In this document: piece by piece, positions 20,982 through 33,800 of the stretch
Layout: every line of letters starts with the position of its first letter
How positions within the stretch are numbered: the first letter of the stretch is position 1
Source: Diadema setosum
Lineage: Eukaryota; Echinodermata; Echinoidea; Diadematoida; Diadematidae
Assembly (NCBI GenBank): GCA_033980235.1
Contig: CM067069.1
Location: 38,129,992 to 38,193,991 of the forward strand
Direction of reading: 5' to 3'
Length of the DNA: 64,000 bases
Made by a program: the position numbers and the translations under genes
The notes under the pieces: generated by a model
The model's input: only the letters and a program-made list of their open reading frames with translations
The model's database searches: none
Told to the model about the DNA's origin: nothing

Positions 20982-23374
20982 CACCTATTCATGTCAGTTG
21001 ATGGAGCATTTATGAGCTCTTCCGGTCTGCAAACAAAACATCGGAGTCTATGCGATAAGAAGAAAGATTGAGAGATAAAGAGATAAAAAAGAAGGGCTGG
21101 TCTTCTAAATTTAGTTCCATGGACGGTAATCTGAACACACTTTTGCAAACGAAATGAAATATTACACACGGCTAGGTTTGCCTATAATCTGTGTTATATC
21201 TTATGAGATGATATATAATAATACGGGCAAAGTATCTTGGAAAGGTGATCGCCACCATCAATGGGGATATTCAATCTAAACGATTAATTGTAGATGATGG
21301 GAATGAAGAAGTAGATAGCTGGAAAGGAAAGTAATGAGATGCAATGAGATAAATCGAAGCAGCACTAATCGAGGCAAATGTATTACAAAGGAAAGAGCAA
21401 AACGGCATATTCGAGTGTTCAAAATGGTTCGATATTATCCAAAGATTTTGCAGTCATTTGTGTGTGTGTGTACGTTTGTCTTCTAATTTCACAGTTAGGT
21501 AATTCAAAATCGCCTAAAAAAAAAAAAAAAAAAATCGCGCAATGAAGATGTTCATTCAATCTCAGTTTCCTTTCACTATATCATATCACTTCAAATTACG
21601 TAGCCTTAACACGATTTAAATTAGAATGTCCACTGAGAATTCAAATTCGTCTCAATATGAGAGAGCGTCTTTTCAAACAGGGTCGCAGGTGAGCATTCCC
21701 GAGTTCGACGGAGAAATTCATTCAATTTAGCAACAAAAAAGGTTGGCCATTCGGCAGCTGTAGAAGAAGTCGACATGATCGTGGAAGTATGGCAAGCACA
21801 AGCCACACAGGCTTGAAGGCCTAGAATTATTACATCACTTCAGAAAATAAGGAAAAGACGATATTTTTGTTGAAATAAACGACATTTCTCCCGGCATTCT
21901 TTGATATCTCATAACAGACGGCTAATTTTGCTGAAATGATCTTCTCTTATGTCATGAGTGTAAATCAATATTTTTTTTATTGTGTATACCAGTCATCCCC
22001 CGATAAAAGACAAAAACAAAAATGAAGTACTAACAATCTCATTCAATAAGCATAATGTATTTAAGGAAACGAGCATTTGCTGCAATCGTTTATGAATATG
22101 AAAATGCTTCAATGCGATTTCACGAAGTCTAATGGAATGATTGAATGTAGGCATACCTAAATGCAGAGATATACGTAGACATAAAAAATACACAGGCACG
22201 ATAAGGGCATAAATTACTTCAATAGCAACATGAAAAAAAATTTGATTACATCGATAAACATGAATTGAAGCGATTGAAGCGATGTGGTTATCACATCTCC
22301 GTCTCTCGCAAAATTGAATCACCACTTCGCAAATTTGGAGCGCTTTCTACAAAGAAAAATAAAAGAAAAATCGGGGTTTTTTTCGGTATAACTTGTCATA
22401 TTTGACTGATTATAAATGGATTGAATTCAATGATCGAAAAAAAATGACACGTGAACTTACGAAAGAAGTGGACTGAAAACACTTCAGACTTCTAAATGTA
22501 TAAGTAATTGACAGAGCGACTACTAGCCGAATATTAGCATATTATGAGGAGTTCATACAGAACTAGAACAAAAAAGACTAAACAGTCGACGTCACCATCG
22601 TCGGTATCATCGAAATATGGGATATTATTTTATTTTGACTGCTTCTTTGAAATGCTGCAAACATCAAATACCGAACATCATAATAATATATCTACAATTT
22701 TTTGGCGAATGCTAAGCGTATGAGAGAAAAAAAAAAGCCATATGTCTTGTTTACTCGCTTTATTGCAGCGTATTTCGTTGTCGAAGTTTAAATTCTATAC
22801 ATAATATCAAATTTGTTATGTTGGTTACAACCACATGAGAACTTGCACATTCGCTTCCCAACAACCATAAAATAATTTGGGTCCGTAAAAGTGGTTACAT
22901 AATACATACGAAGCACATCACTATAATGCATTCTATGGACCGGTGCAGAAAAAAGAGACTGTCTGTAATCGGCCTTTGAACTTCTCTATTATGCTCATAA
23001 TCCCCGACTTTTCAGATGGTGTCTACGAGTGCGTCTTAGGAATGTTTTTGTATCAACATCCTGTCTATTCAAGGAGGTACAATGTAACCTGATACTATGG
23101 CCACCTGGTCTATTCAAAATATTCTTGCCTAAAACACGCACATATGTTAGGCTGTGTTTTACCATGATGAATATATAGGACCCCATAGTGACAATATCGG
23201 CTCTTGCGTTGTATGAATATTATACAGTAAATCCTCTATTTGGTTCGTTGGCCAAGTAGATTTTTTGAACGATCTTATAGCATAATCAGGCTGTCATTCA
23301 TAAGTATGACAGAAAAAAAAAACAAAAAAACTTCAAGCATCATCAAAGTTGAGTTTTGCAGACCAATTTTTCAT
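20511..23374 (+). repeat. Tandem unit 2 (2.86 kb)
   Basis: Full uninterrupted unit. It contains the empty form of the retrotransposon target at about 22901-22915. A (TA)n run sits at 20935-20980. The candidate frame at 21621-21806 resembles one in unit 1 (12465-12674) but indels in units 2 and 3 argue against coding. Confidence 0.8.
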
Positions 23375-24294
23375 TTGAGTTTGTTTCTTGGTTTTGTTTC
23401 AGCAATTATTTTTTTTCATCTTGACAAAAGCCTGATGGGATCTTCAATATTCAAATAAATCACTGCATCTTTCTGGCTGTTTTTGACAACTAATGATGAC
23501 TAAATCTGAAAAATCCATGCTCTTGCGGTACCTGCCATCCACACTGAAGTTTGCGTGTATAAAGAAGTTTACTTTCTGAAATTATCCATCATTACTGCCT
23601 ACAGATATAACTTAGGTTTCCCTGGGATAAATAAAAGATATCAACGAGCGCATTTGTGATTTTACTGTTGGGGTTTAAATGCTGCCAATTTTACTAGTGC
23701 AATCTTACGATTGACTTATAACTCTATCTTACTGCGGGGAAGATATTGCTCATTACGAATCACATGAAATAAGATTTCACAAAGTGTTAAGACATAAGTT
23801 ATTCATCATATAATAAAAAGTAATCACTAACAGGAAAGCTGATTGTTTTGATGAAAATGTATATTTGATATAACATTTATGAGGTCTTCCGGTCTTCAGG
23901 CGAAACATTGGAGTCTATGCGATAAGAAGAAAGATTGAGAGATAGAGAGAAAAAAAAATAGGCTGGTCTTCTAAATTATGTTTGATGGATGTAATCCGAA
24001 CACTCTTTTGCAAACGAAATGTAATATTATACACAGCTTGGTTTGCCTATAAATATCTTCGAGAAGTGATCGTCACCATCAATGACAATATTCAATCCAC
24101 ACATTTGTAGATGATAATGAAGAATTGGATTACGGGAAAGAGAGGGAGAGAGATGGAAAGGGGGGGGGGAGAAATATGGTGGTCTTCTAAATTTTGTTTG
24201 GTGGATGGTAATCCGAACACACTTTTGTAATCGAAATGTAATGTTACACACGACTGGGTTTGCCTGTCTGTGTTATGGTAATATCTTTTTAGAT

Positions 24295-24326
<32 letters not shown>

Positions 24327-26430
24327 ATAACGGGCAAAATATATTGGAGAAGTGACCGCCACCATCAATGATAATAACCAATCTATACGTTTGTAGACGG
24401 GAATGTAGTGGATAGCTGGAAAGGAAAGTGATGAAATGTAATGAGATAGAATGAAGGAGCACTAATCGAAGCAAATAATGTATCATAAAGGAAAAGCAAA
24501 ATGGCAAACTTGAGTTTACAAAATGGTGCATTATGCGAAGATTTTGCAGTCGTTTTTTGCGTATGTTTGTCTTTCAATTCATAGTTAGGTAATTCATAAT
24601 CGGTAACAAAAAATATAGTTCCATGAAGATGATCATTCAGCTTTGTTTTCCTTTCGCTATATCCTATCACTTCGAAAATGTAGCATGAACACACTTCAAT
24701 TTAGAATGCCAATCGAGAACTCACATTCGTCTCTATGTGAGAGAGTTTTTTTTTTTCCAAACAGAGTCGCAGGTAGCATTTCCGAATTCGTCGGAAAAGT
24801 TCATTCAATTTAGCAACAAAAGGTTGGCCACCTGGAAGCTGAAGAAGTCGTCATGACCATGGAAGAATGGCGAGCACATGCCACACAGGCTTGAAGGCCT
24901 AACATCGTTACATCACTTCAAAAAATAAGGAAAAGACTATATGTTTGTTGAAATTACACCATTTCTCCCGACATTCTTCGATCTCTCATAGCAGAGGACT
25001 AATTCCCCTGAAATGATCTTCTCTTCTGTCAAGAGTGTAAATTAATATTTATTTCATTGTGTATACCAATCATCTCCCGATAAAAGACGGAAAATAAAGT
25101 ACTTTTCTCATTCAATGTGCATAATGCATAAAGCAAACGTTTATGAATAAAAAAATGCTGCAACGCGATCTCATAAAGTCTTTAATTCGATTGAAAGTAT
25201 GTACCTAAATGCAGAGGTAGATAGAGAGAAGACACATGCACAATAAGAGCTTAAACCACTTTGGTGTTAGCATTAAAACATTAATTACATCAAATAAAGA
25301 AAAGAGCATTTCGTACTTTTATTGCTCAAAATACCTTACTCCCAAAAAGTCGAGTGCTACAATTGAAGCGCTCCATAATCACATCTCCGTCTTTCGCAGA
25401 ATTGAATGACCGCTTCGCAAATTTGTAGCGTTTTCTACTACAGTGTAATTTGAATGAAAAATATATATTTTTTTTTTCGGCATGAGTTGTCATATCCGAT
25501 TGACTGAAAATGGATTGTATACATATTGGCTGAAATCCTTGCAACTCAATGATAGCAAAATCATTTTGACTTATGAACTTACGAAAGAAATGGACTAAAA
25601 ACCCAGATTTCTAAACGTTTAAATAATTTATATAGCGACTGCATCCGAAAATAAGCATATTATAAATAATTCATACAAAAAATAGAAATATAGACTAAAC
25701 AGTCGAAATCACCATTGTCACTATGAACGTAATATGGGATATAATTTTATCTAATATACTTATTTGAACTTCTGCAAATCCCAAATACCGATCTTTTTTT
25801 TTTCATAGACAATTTCTCGCAAATGCTATAAACGTATGAGAGAAAACTTGTGTCATGTGTCTTCTTTATTCGCTTTATTGCAGCGCATTTCGTTGTTGTA
25901 CTTTAATTTCTATAATAAATTAACGTTTGGAACATGCACATGAGAACTCGCACATTCAATTCCCAACAACCATAAAGTTATGGTTACATATACATACGAA
26001 GCACATCGCTAACATCCATTCTATATGGACCGGTACAGAAACGAAAAGACTGTCAGTAATCGACCTGTGACCTTCTCTATTATGCTCATAATCCCCTGCC
26101 CTTTTACAAAGTGTAGGTTGCGTCTACGAGAGGGTCTATCTAGGAGTGTTTTGTATCTGCATCCTGTCTATTCATAAATATACAATGTAACCTGATACTC
26201 TTGCCAGCTGGTTTATTTAAAATATTCTCGCTCATAACACGTGCACATGTCACGCTGTGTTACGCCATGATGAATTTACGACTTCGATGAAGTAGCACAA
26301 TCGACTGCGTTGTTTGTATGCAGTACATCCCCTACTCGGTTTGTTCTTGGCCAAGTGGTTTCTTTTTTTTTAACGATTTTATAACATAATCAGAATATTA
26401 TTCATGACGGTAAAACTCTTCAAACAACAT
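23375..26430 (+). repeat. Tandem unit 3 (about 3.06 kb)
   Basis: The most diverged copy; its right end fades near 26430. It has an internal duplication of about 200 bp: the stretch CTGGTCTTCTAAATT...TTTGCCT at about 23960-24050 is repeated at about 24178-24265. Confidence 0.75.
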
Positions 26431-27132
26431 CGCTGTCATGATAACAAACAGACACAAAAACATTCACACACATTACATGCATGCAGGAACACGCAAAAGA
26501 TTTACTTTTGAATTTATTCAATTCGCCGAGTTTTGGTAAATCCCAGGACTCGGCAGCGGAAGAAGAAGGCCAGCATTTCATGCCAATAATGGTAAGCAGA
26601 TTGCCATGTCGAGTGGCTTTCATAGAAAATCCGTAAGTACGACATTGCATTACTGATATAACACGAAGTAGTATGCTACAATACTTTATCATGTAAATGT
26701 GTGCTAATAAGGTAGGTGCGTGCACGCAACTGTCTTGACCGCCGCACGCACGCTTTTCACTTGAGTGTGACAATTTGCATACCGATGCAAATGAGATCGC
26801 CAGAGCGTGCGGCTGGTCGCTCGTCATTGGTCAGTTTCCCGACCGTTGCGAAGGTCTGAATGTCGTGAAAATTGCACTCATGTTTGTCAATATTTTGCTT
26901 GTTTATAGACATAAGATATGAGCAATCATCACAAAATGTTCACAGATGGCAACTTTGATGTATGAAGTCCCACAAAATATAAATCATTTTCAACATAGGC
27001 ATCGTATTGTTGGTGAAATTCTAAGTTTAAAAATGCGTGTTCATTTCACTCTCTCAGCCCGAGTATACTCGGGACCAGTCCACAGCCTGGAAAACGTCAG
27101 CCCGAGTATACTCGGGACACGTCCTAAACGGG
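26431..27132. other. Right end region of the TTAA element with two 16-bp palindromes
   Basis: Outside the tandem units. The palindrome CCCGAGTATACTCGGG occurs at 27058-27073 and 27101-27116, 43 bp apart, just inside the right TIR; the left end has none, so the ends are asymmetric. Repeated subterminal sites are common in piggyBac-type ends and could bind transposase. The 135-residue minus frame at 26420-26827 has no recognised domain. Confidence 0.65.
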
Positions 27133-27231
27133 TTAAAATTCTCTTTACATGCATTTGACCAAAAATTTGGCACATTACCATTACAGTATGTAGATGTGCA
27201 AAACTTATCTTTGGTTGCTGTTGAATAATCT

Positions 27232-28045
27232 GTTGCCATGGTAACAACATATTTTCACTTAAAAGCATACAAAAATTGTGAATTCGCTAAATTTGTCAAT
27301 CTTTGTGCATATGACATGAAATTTGGCACACATGTGACCGGCATAGTGCGTAGATGTGCAAACTTCATCTTTCGCCATTGTTGAACAATGCGTTGCCATG
27401 GTAACAGCAGACTTTGAATGAAAATCATACAAAAATATTGTGGATTCTGCTATCTCTCAGCTTTTGAGCATTTTGCTTGAAATTTGGTACATGTGACCAC
27501 CATGATATGTATAGTTGTGCAAACTTCATCTTTCACAGACATAGAACATTGTGTTGCTATGGTAACAGCATTTTCAATGAATATAATATAAAAGGTGTAG
27601 ATTCAGTTTACTCCTTCAATATTTGAGCATTTTACTTGAAATCTGGCACATGAGAATGCTAAAGTACATAGACTGATGTGCAAATTTCTTCTTTGTTCTT
27701 TTTCACACAATGTGTTGCCATGGTAACAGATTATTTTGAATGAAAATCATTCAAAAATATTGTGGATTCAGCTAACTTCCTAAGCTTTTGAGCATTTGAC
27801 TTGAAACTTGAAACATATGTAAGTTATACTATGTACTTGTGTATATTCATCTTTTGTTAATACTGAACAGTGTGTTGCCATGGTAACATCATTTGTGAAA
27901 ATCATAGGACTTTCCAGTTTATTCATTTAATTTACTCAGTTTTTGAGCACTTGACTTGCAATACATTATGACACATGTGACAAACAGATTTTTTGAATTA
28001 ACAAAACACTTTATTCAATGTTGAACAATGCATTGCCATGGTACA
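27232..28045. promoter_or_regulatory. X-box (RFX-type) tandem array of X1
   Basis: GTTGCCATGGTAAC or a close variant at 27232, 27392, 27553, 27714 and 27874, plus a decayed copy near 28032, each in a degenerate unit of about 160 bp that also carries TTTGAGCATTTGACTTGAAA-like and GGCACATGTGAC phrases. One more (GTTGCCCTGGCAAC, 10377-10390) lies in the X1 head. The motif fits the RFX consensus GTNRCC-N(0-3)-RGYAAC. Binding is not shown by sequence alone. Confidence 0.6.
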
Positions 28046-28677
28046 GCTTTTTTCTTTTTTTGATAAAACCATATAAAGTTAGCGCTGGTTGAACGAACTC
28101 CCTCAGTTGGAGGTGGGAGTAAAAATCACAATGATACTTCTAATCTCAGCAGGTATTCTTTGTTTCGTACTTGGATTTGATTCCTCTCACCTCCCTGATT
28201 TCACTCATCAATTGCCACAATGGGAAAGCATTTCATTGAAAGAGGCAGTGTAGGCCGACAATGATTCAATTACACTGTATTTAATGCATTCACTGCTATC
28301 AATTTCATACTCATTAATATCAATTCCTCACAATTTAACTACATGTCATGTGACAGATTATGTAACTGCACAAACTATTTCATATATTTCATTCTAGTTG
28401 CGTGATTCATTAGAAAATCTGATCTTGAAAACATTATTTCATTATTCAATGTCATCATAATCACCACAATTATCACAACCACATTGGTGATACTGGTAAG
28501 AGTCCTTGTGAAATTATTATCACTCACAGTATTTTCTGGTATTACATTCTACTTGATTTCTACATTAGAAGCTATGCTTGATTTTATCTTTCTAATCAAA
28601 TAATAATTGCCCGCATAGACATAATTTCTAAGTGGGTTACATAAATATTGCCGTCACATGCCTGGAAATAATAACAA

Positions 28678-29824
28678 CTAGAAATGTCGCTATGGTGACT
28701 GGTATGCCTCCGCCATGATGCATGATTCTCCTAATAGGTCTAGATAGTGCCTGTGGACAATGTGTGATTACATTTTCACAAAAATGGCTAAATATTAAAA
28801 TGACAAGTTTGTCACAAATGTGTTGAATGTTCACCTTCCTTGACCTAGGTTTAATTGGATGAATAGGAGAGCATGTATTTGGGATTTAAGGACTTTAACT
28901 TGACTTTGACCAATCCATACGTTTATACATTGAGTAATTTCCAAGGTATGGAGAAAAAGTTCAATTTCTGTATTGAATAGTAAATTGTTACCATTTTCAT
29001 CTGGCCTTTGACCCTAAAATTCACAAGTTAATCTCTATCAGGCAGAACATGCATAAATATGTAGAAAGTTTAAAAATAACTTGAGCCACTTCCAAGACAT
29101 GGAGGAAAAACTTAATTCAGCACGTTCACTTGATCTTTGACCTTTTGACCTTTGAGGCAAAAAAAAAAAAAAAGATCTTTCCAGAGAATCTCTATTGGGT
29201 TATACATGCATACACCAAGTGTAAAAAAAAAAAAAATCCTGCTGGCATTGCATAAACATGAGGGAAATAGTAAAATTTTGAAGTGTTGCCCTTGACCTTT
29301 TGACTCCTGACCTTTGACCCCATGAACCCAAAATTGTCTAGATAATCACTGTCAGTCAGTACATGTATGTTCCATGAAGATACCTCGAACAATTTCCAAG
29401 GTACGCAGAAAAAAGTGAAGTTTTATTATTTTTGATTGACCTTTTGACCTTTGACCTTTGACCTCATGACCACAGACTTTACAAGAGAATCTTAATTGGG
29501 TAATACATGAATACACTAAGTTTCAAGAAAATATCTTCAGGCATTGCAGAGATATGGTGGAAATAGTTAAATTTTATGTATTTGACCTTGACCTTTTGAC
29601 CTTTGACCTTGAGCATGTGCACGCAAAAGTTGATAGGCACAACTTCGCCCCCTAATACACATACATGCCAAGTTCCATTAGGATACCTCAAAATGTTTTT
29701 TAGTTACGCTTGCCACAAAATTCATTACGGAAGAACAGAAGGACGGACGGACGGACAGAAGGACAGACGGACGGACAACCCGAAAACATAATGCCTCCGG
29801 CACCACTTTGTGGCGGACGCATAA
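28678..29824 (-). mobile_element. HINE/Helentron-like element a
   Basis: The unoccupied counterpart in B (about 38785) shows insertion between two A residues (TT in element orientation) without a clear duplication. Reading on the minus strand: an end with TGCGTCCGCCACAAAG and GCCGGAGGCATT, a tetranucleotide (CCGT)n-type run, degenerate core units rich in TGACCTTTGACC, then GGAGGCATACCAG and a hairpin at about 28685-28700 (GTCACCATAGCGAC) near the 3' end. Subterminal inverted repeats, TT target and a 3' hairpin are features of Helentron-derived HINE elements. No Rep/helicase is encoded. Confidence 0.6.
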
Positions 29825-30644
29825 AAACAATGCACTGCAATGTTCACTGATGTATTTATGTTTGGATCACTTATACATCGACAGATTTTTCATAATTATT
29901 TGTATTATTTTCATGGTTTATTAATCAAATTATGAAAGCAGCTGAACTTCACACAATGCTATCATTGCAAATATTTTGTAAGCATAAAATAATATGTGTT
30001 GCAATCCACCTTCTTTGCACTCTAAGGTTCCCTATATCAGAATATCAATAATGATATTAATACTACTAATAATGACCTTGTCTACTACACAATAGCTTTT
30101 AATCATCAAAGATCAGAAATCAGACTCTTATGTGCTGACTGATACAGAATTTGCATTTATCCATTTTAAAATGCTTTCTTACACTTTACAAGGCCCATAA
30201 ATCTTTCTTTTTTTTCAGAGTGCTTCAATTCACCCATTTGCTTTTCACTGAATCGTTGGCACGCTTAATTGTTCTGTTCTGTTTTGTATTGTAATATTTT
30301 TGCTTTTTCTTTTGAAGGGGGATTTTTCTCATTTCTGGTTTGGTTAATACATGTACCTGGCAAAGCACTTATGCCATCACCTATGGACTCGTCTATGACA
30401 AAACTCAGTGAAATTCAGCAGTCAGACTGCAATAGTCTGATTGCAGCTTCATATCTAACACTGCAATTGTGACTCTGTATCACAATATCAACAGAAAGTC
30501 ACCAAACATGGATTTTTGGTTAAAGGGCTGGTAAAGTTTTGGTTGAGACCTGGTTTCAGATTGTTAACATTTCTTCTTTTTTTTTTTGGGGGGGGGAGGG
30601 GTGATATAATAAGAAACCTCTTATGAAATATGAAAGACCATTAA

Positions 30645-30840
30645 TTCAAAGTAGAATTCAATGTTTATTTGATGAAAATTGGTTTGAAATGTTTGAGATA
30701 TCCAAAATAAAGGAATCCTAATAAAAGGTGGAACCAACCTTTTACTAGAATCGCTTTGTTTTACTCTGCTTTTGGATATCTCAACCATTTAAAAACTAAT
30801 TTTCGTCAAATAAACATTGAATTCTTCTTTGAATTAATGC
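30645..30840. repeat. Long fold-back hairpin in X1
   Basis: Arms of about 80-100 bp: ATTCAATGTTTATTTGATGA is answered by TCAAATAAACATTGAAT, with further pairing (GAGATATCCAAAA against TTTTGGATATCTC) toward a short loop near 30735. The same hairpin is at about 39630-39825 (B) and 56410-56605 (C). Confidence 0.75.
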
Positions 30841-33800
30841 TCTGTAGCACTTCAATAGTGGTTTCTTAGTATCTTGCAAAAAAAAAAGGGCCAATCCTGT
30901 TTCTGAAAGAGCACACTCTCAGTTTTAAAATGATGTACAACTGAATTCAGATGGACTCTCCTATGTATTTGAATATTAGAAAGAAAGCACACACTCTGCA
31001 AAAGCATAGCTAGCAAATAGGTCTGAAGTATGCGGTCTATCTTATCTAGCTATGTTCTGTGCAATAAATGGGACAAAAACCAGGATATAAAACTCTAGAG
31101 CAACAATAATGAAGGGATTATCAGATAAAGTTGAAATTGAACATGCCAATTATGTGAACACAAAACAGAAAAGCAGACAGGAAACAATCAAGATGTTGTT
31201 AGGTTCTGTAACATTACTCATGTCATTTGCAGCAAGTGCATAAAATTTGAAAATCTATCATGTGTGTAGGTCTAGCGACAATAGACCTATTCTTATTTTC
31301 CAAATGATGTCCTGAAAGACATAATATTCGCACTCCATTTTAGGAATTTTTGTTGTGCAAGAAGCTTTTGTCATAAAGATCTATTACAAAATCACCATGA
31401 CATTTGCATTCACGACTTTCATTACAGTGCTGCAGGTACATGTCAGATCCTCACATCTAATGCAGCCATCCCCCCCCCCCCAAAAAAAAATGTATACATT
31501 GTATACCATTAATTTTTGAAGGATTGAATCCACAGTGGTCAAAACCAACATATGTTATATTCAACCTGTCTGCATCACCTTTGGCAAGCTCCATGCCTTG
31601 AGAATCTATATGAAAGAAAAAAGAAAGAAAAAAAAGGACAAAAGATATAGAATATGGAAAAATAAACCATACTGGTTACATACTGAAATTTTGTGACATG
31701 CAAATCACATCCCCTCTCCCTGACATTATACAGAGTGGTAACATGTGGGTGTACAGTTGAATGAATACACACACGACTACCACACATATCATTACACAGA
31801 GCTGCTTGTCAGCAATTTCATATACAGTATATTAGCAACAGTTTAACAGCATCAAGGAAAAAAAAAACAAAGAAAATCGTCTGGGTTGTCATACACAAGA
31901 ATTAGTGTATCGGATTCTTCTTGACGAACAAAAAAGGTGTGACACAGACTCAAAATGAAAATGTGATTGTGACTTAAAACACTCATGTAACATAATGTCA
32001 TTCATTCATTCATGTCAGTAGAGACTTATTTGACTTTTTTTTAGAAAGGATTGTAACTTATGTCAGGCAAGCTGGGAGTTCCAAAATAAACAGAAAGATG
32101 ATTCAATGGGTTATGCAACAAGTCAGCTGCATTGCTATGTCAGTGCTTTAATCAACTCTTGTGAGCCGTACTGAATTCCCAATTGTGGCTGATATAGACA
32201 TAAACATTAAATCAACTCCCAACTGGGGTGTATAAATGCAGTAATTTCTTCATTTCTCGTTTGGAACAGTTCACATATAGAGGTGACATTGTCTGTCCAC
32301 CAAGTCTACAATAATTCCTAAAATAAGAAAGACCGAATTACCTGTAACTGATATGTCATCAACAGAGGTTGCCTTTTTTCAACTGTTATTCAAGTTGTTT
32401 ATTTTGTAAAATCTTTACACTTTCAAGTTTAATTTGAGAAATGCATACCTGTGTTCTGTTGTAGATAAGATGCTGCTATTCAGTTCGTAGTCTAATTGCA
32501 GTCTGACTCTGACCTGGGTGAAGTTCAGCTGCAGTTGTCAGTCCCAACAAGGGCTTGGTGAGGTTCAGCTCTCTTCAGGCCTTTGGGTGTGCAAATATAA
32601 GAACAGTTAAATACCATACAAACAGAAACATCGGATGCACAAATGGGATAGTTGGAAAATATTTGAGATGAGTGTACATCTTTATCAAAACAAGCAATAA
32701 CAACAAAATGTTCATTAATGAATATCAATTTTGTAAGATATATTATGTGAACGACAAGTTGTAATTGTCAGTTTTCAAAGTTTGAATCACTATGTAATGA
32801 GCCCCTGTTAGCAAATTGTAAGAGTATGAGGTAATTTCAGTAATGAATGAGAGGGGAAATTAAAAACAAGCATTCACTTTATTCAGTTGGCAGCAGAATT
32901 ATTAAACCCCCTTGCATTATGGACACTATGGCAAAATAAATAACATTACAATTACTAAATCATATACAAATGGTGAACAGATAGTTTATGACAAATGCCT
33001 ACCTGATCAATAATCTTTGATTTGCATATAGTTAGAAACTTTGATCATTCATGCACGAAGAGATAAGGTCAAATGAGTACATTATGGTCATTTCAGACCT
33101 TTCTGTGATCACTGAAGCATGACGTGTTATGGTCTGATGATAACGATTAATTTCTTTTAATTTTATGGAATTTAAAATAGTATCTTGCCATTCTATACAT
33201 AACTCTTAGTATTTCATTGGGTTATATTCATTTTGACATGACTTAAACTTGGAATTATTAATATCATGGCTAAACCTCTGTACAAACTCTATGGTGGCAA
33301 CCTTCACTAGAAATTACTTCATTTAAATATTTTTGTACAATGAAAAATGCCGATTGAAATATTAAGAATCCTACATCAAATCCCATCATATTGTGTCACC
33401 TATCAAAACATTGAGTGAAACCATATTCAACGAAGCATTTCAGTGATCACTGAAAGGACTGAAAATGACCATAAATGTGCCCACTGGACCATATCTCTTT
33501 ATACATGAATGATCAAAGTTTGTAACTATATGCAAATCAAAGGCTATTGATCTGTTTTTTACTTGTAGCAAACTATCTGATCACCACTTGTATGATTTAG
33601 AAATAATCTCAGTTATAATGTAATTCATTAGGCCAGAGTGTCCAACATGCAAGAGAGGGGTTGACTAATTTTGCTGCCAACTGTAGATGATCAAGATAAC
33701 ATGATTTCTCAACTTGCTTCAATAGCTAAAAATAATCATTTAACACACCAAATGAAGATGGTGGAATATCCATGACACTGTCACTTGACTTTTCCATTTG

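Larger units (their letters stand above)
10453..27132. mobile_element. 16.68-kb TTAA-flanked (piggyBac-type) insertion in X1
   Basis: The ends are CCCGTTTAGGACG at 10453-10465 and its exact inverse at 27120-27132, flanked on both sides by TTAA (10449-10452 and 27133-27136). A TTAA duplication with ends starting CCC is the hallmark of the piggyBac superfamily. Removing this segment and one TTAA restores continuity of X1: the left flank matches copy B up to about 36250 and the right flank continues from the same place. No piggyBac transposase frame is visible, so the element is non-autonomous. Its interior is three tandem 2.9-3.0-kb units plus a later LTR retrotransposon; without that it would be about 10.5 kb, very long for a non-autonomous piggyBac. 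Confidence 0.8.

Noticed and set aside
12465..21806. Similar minus-strand frames at 12465-12674 and 21621-21806 (shared SPATL-EKTLSHI motif)
   Set aside because: They come from the same position of tandem units 1 and 2. Single-base indels between units, including a frame break in unit 3 near 24770, argue against selection for protein.
10453..27132. Search for a piggyBac transposase inside the TTAA element
   Set aside because: No frame of suitable length or with a DDD-type core was seen; the only long frame belongs to the nested retrotransposon.
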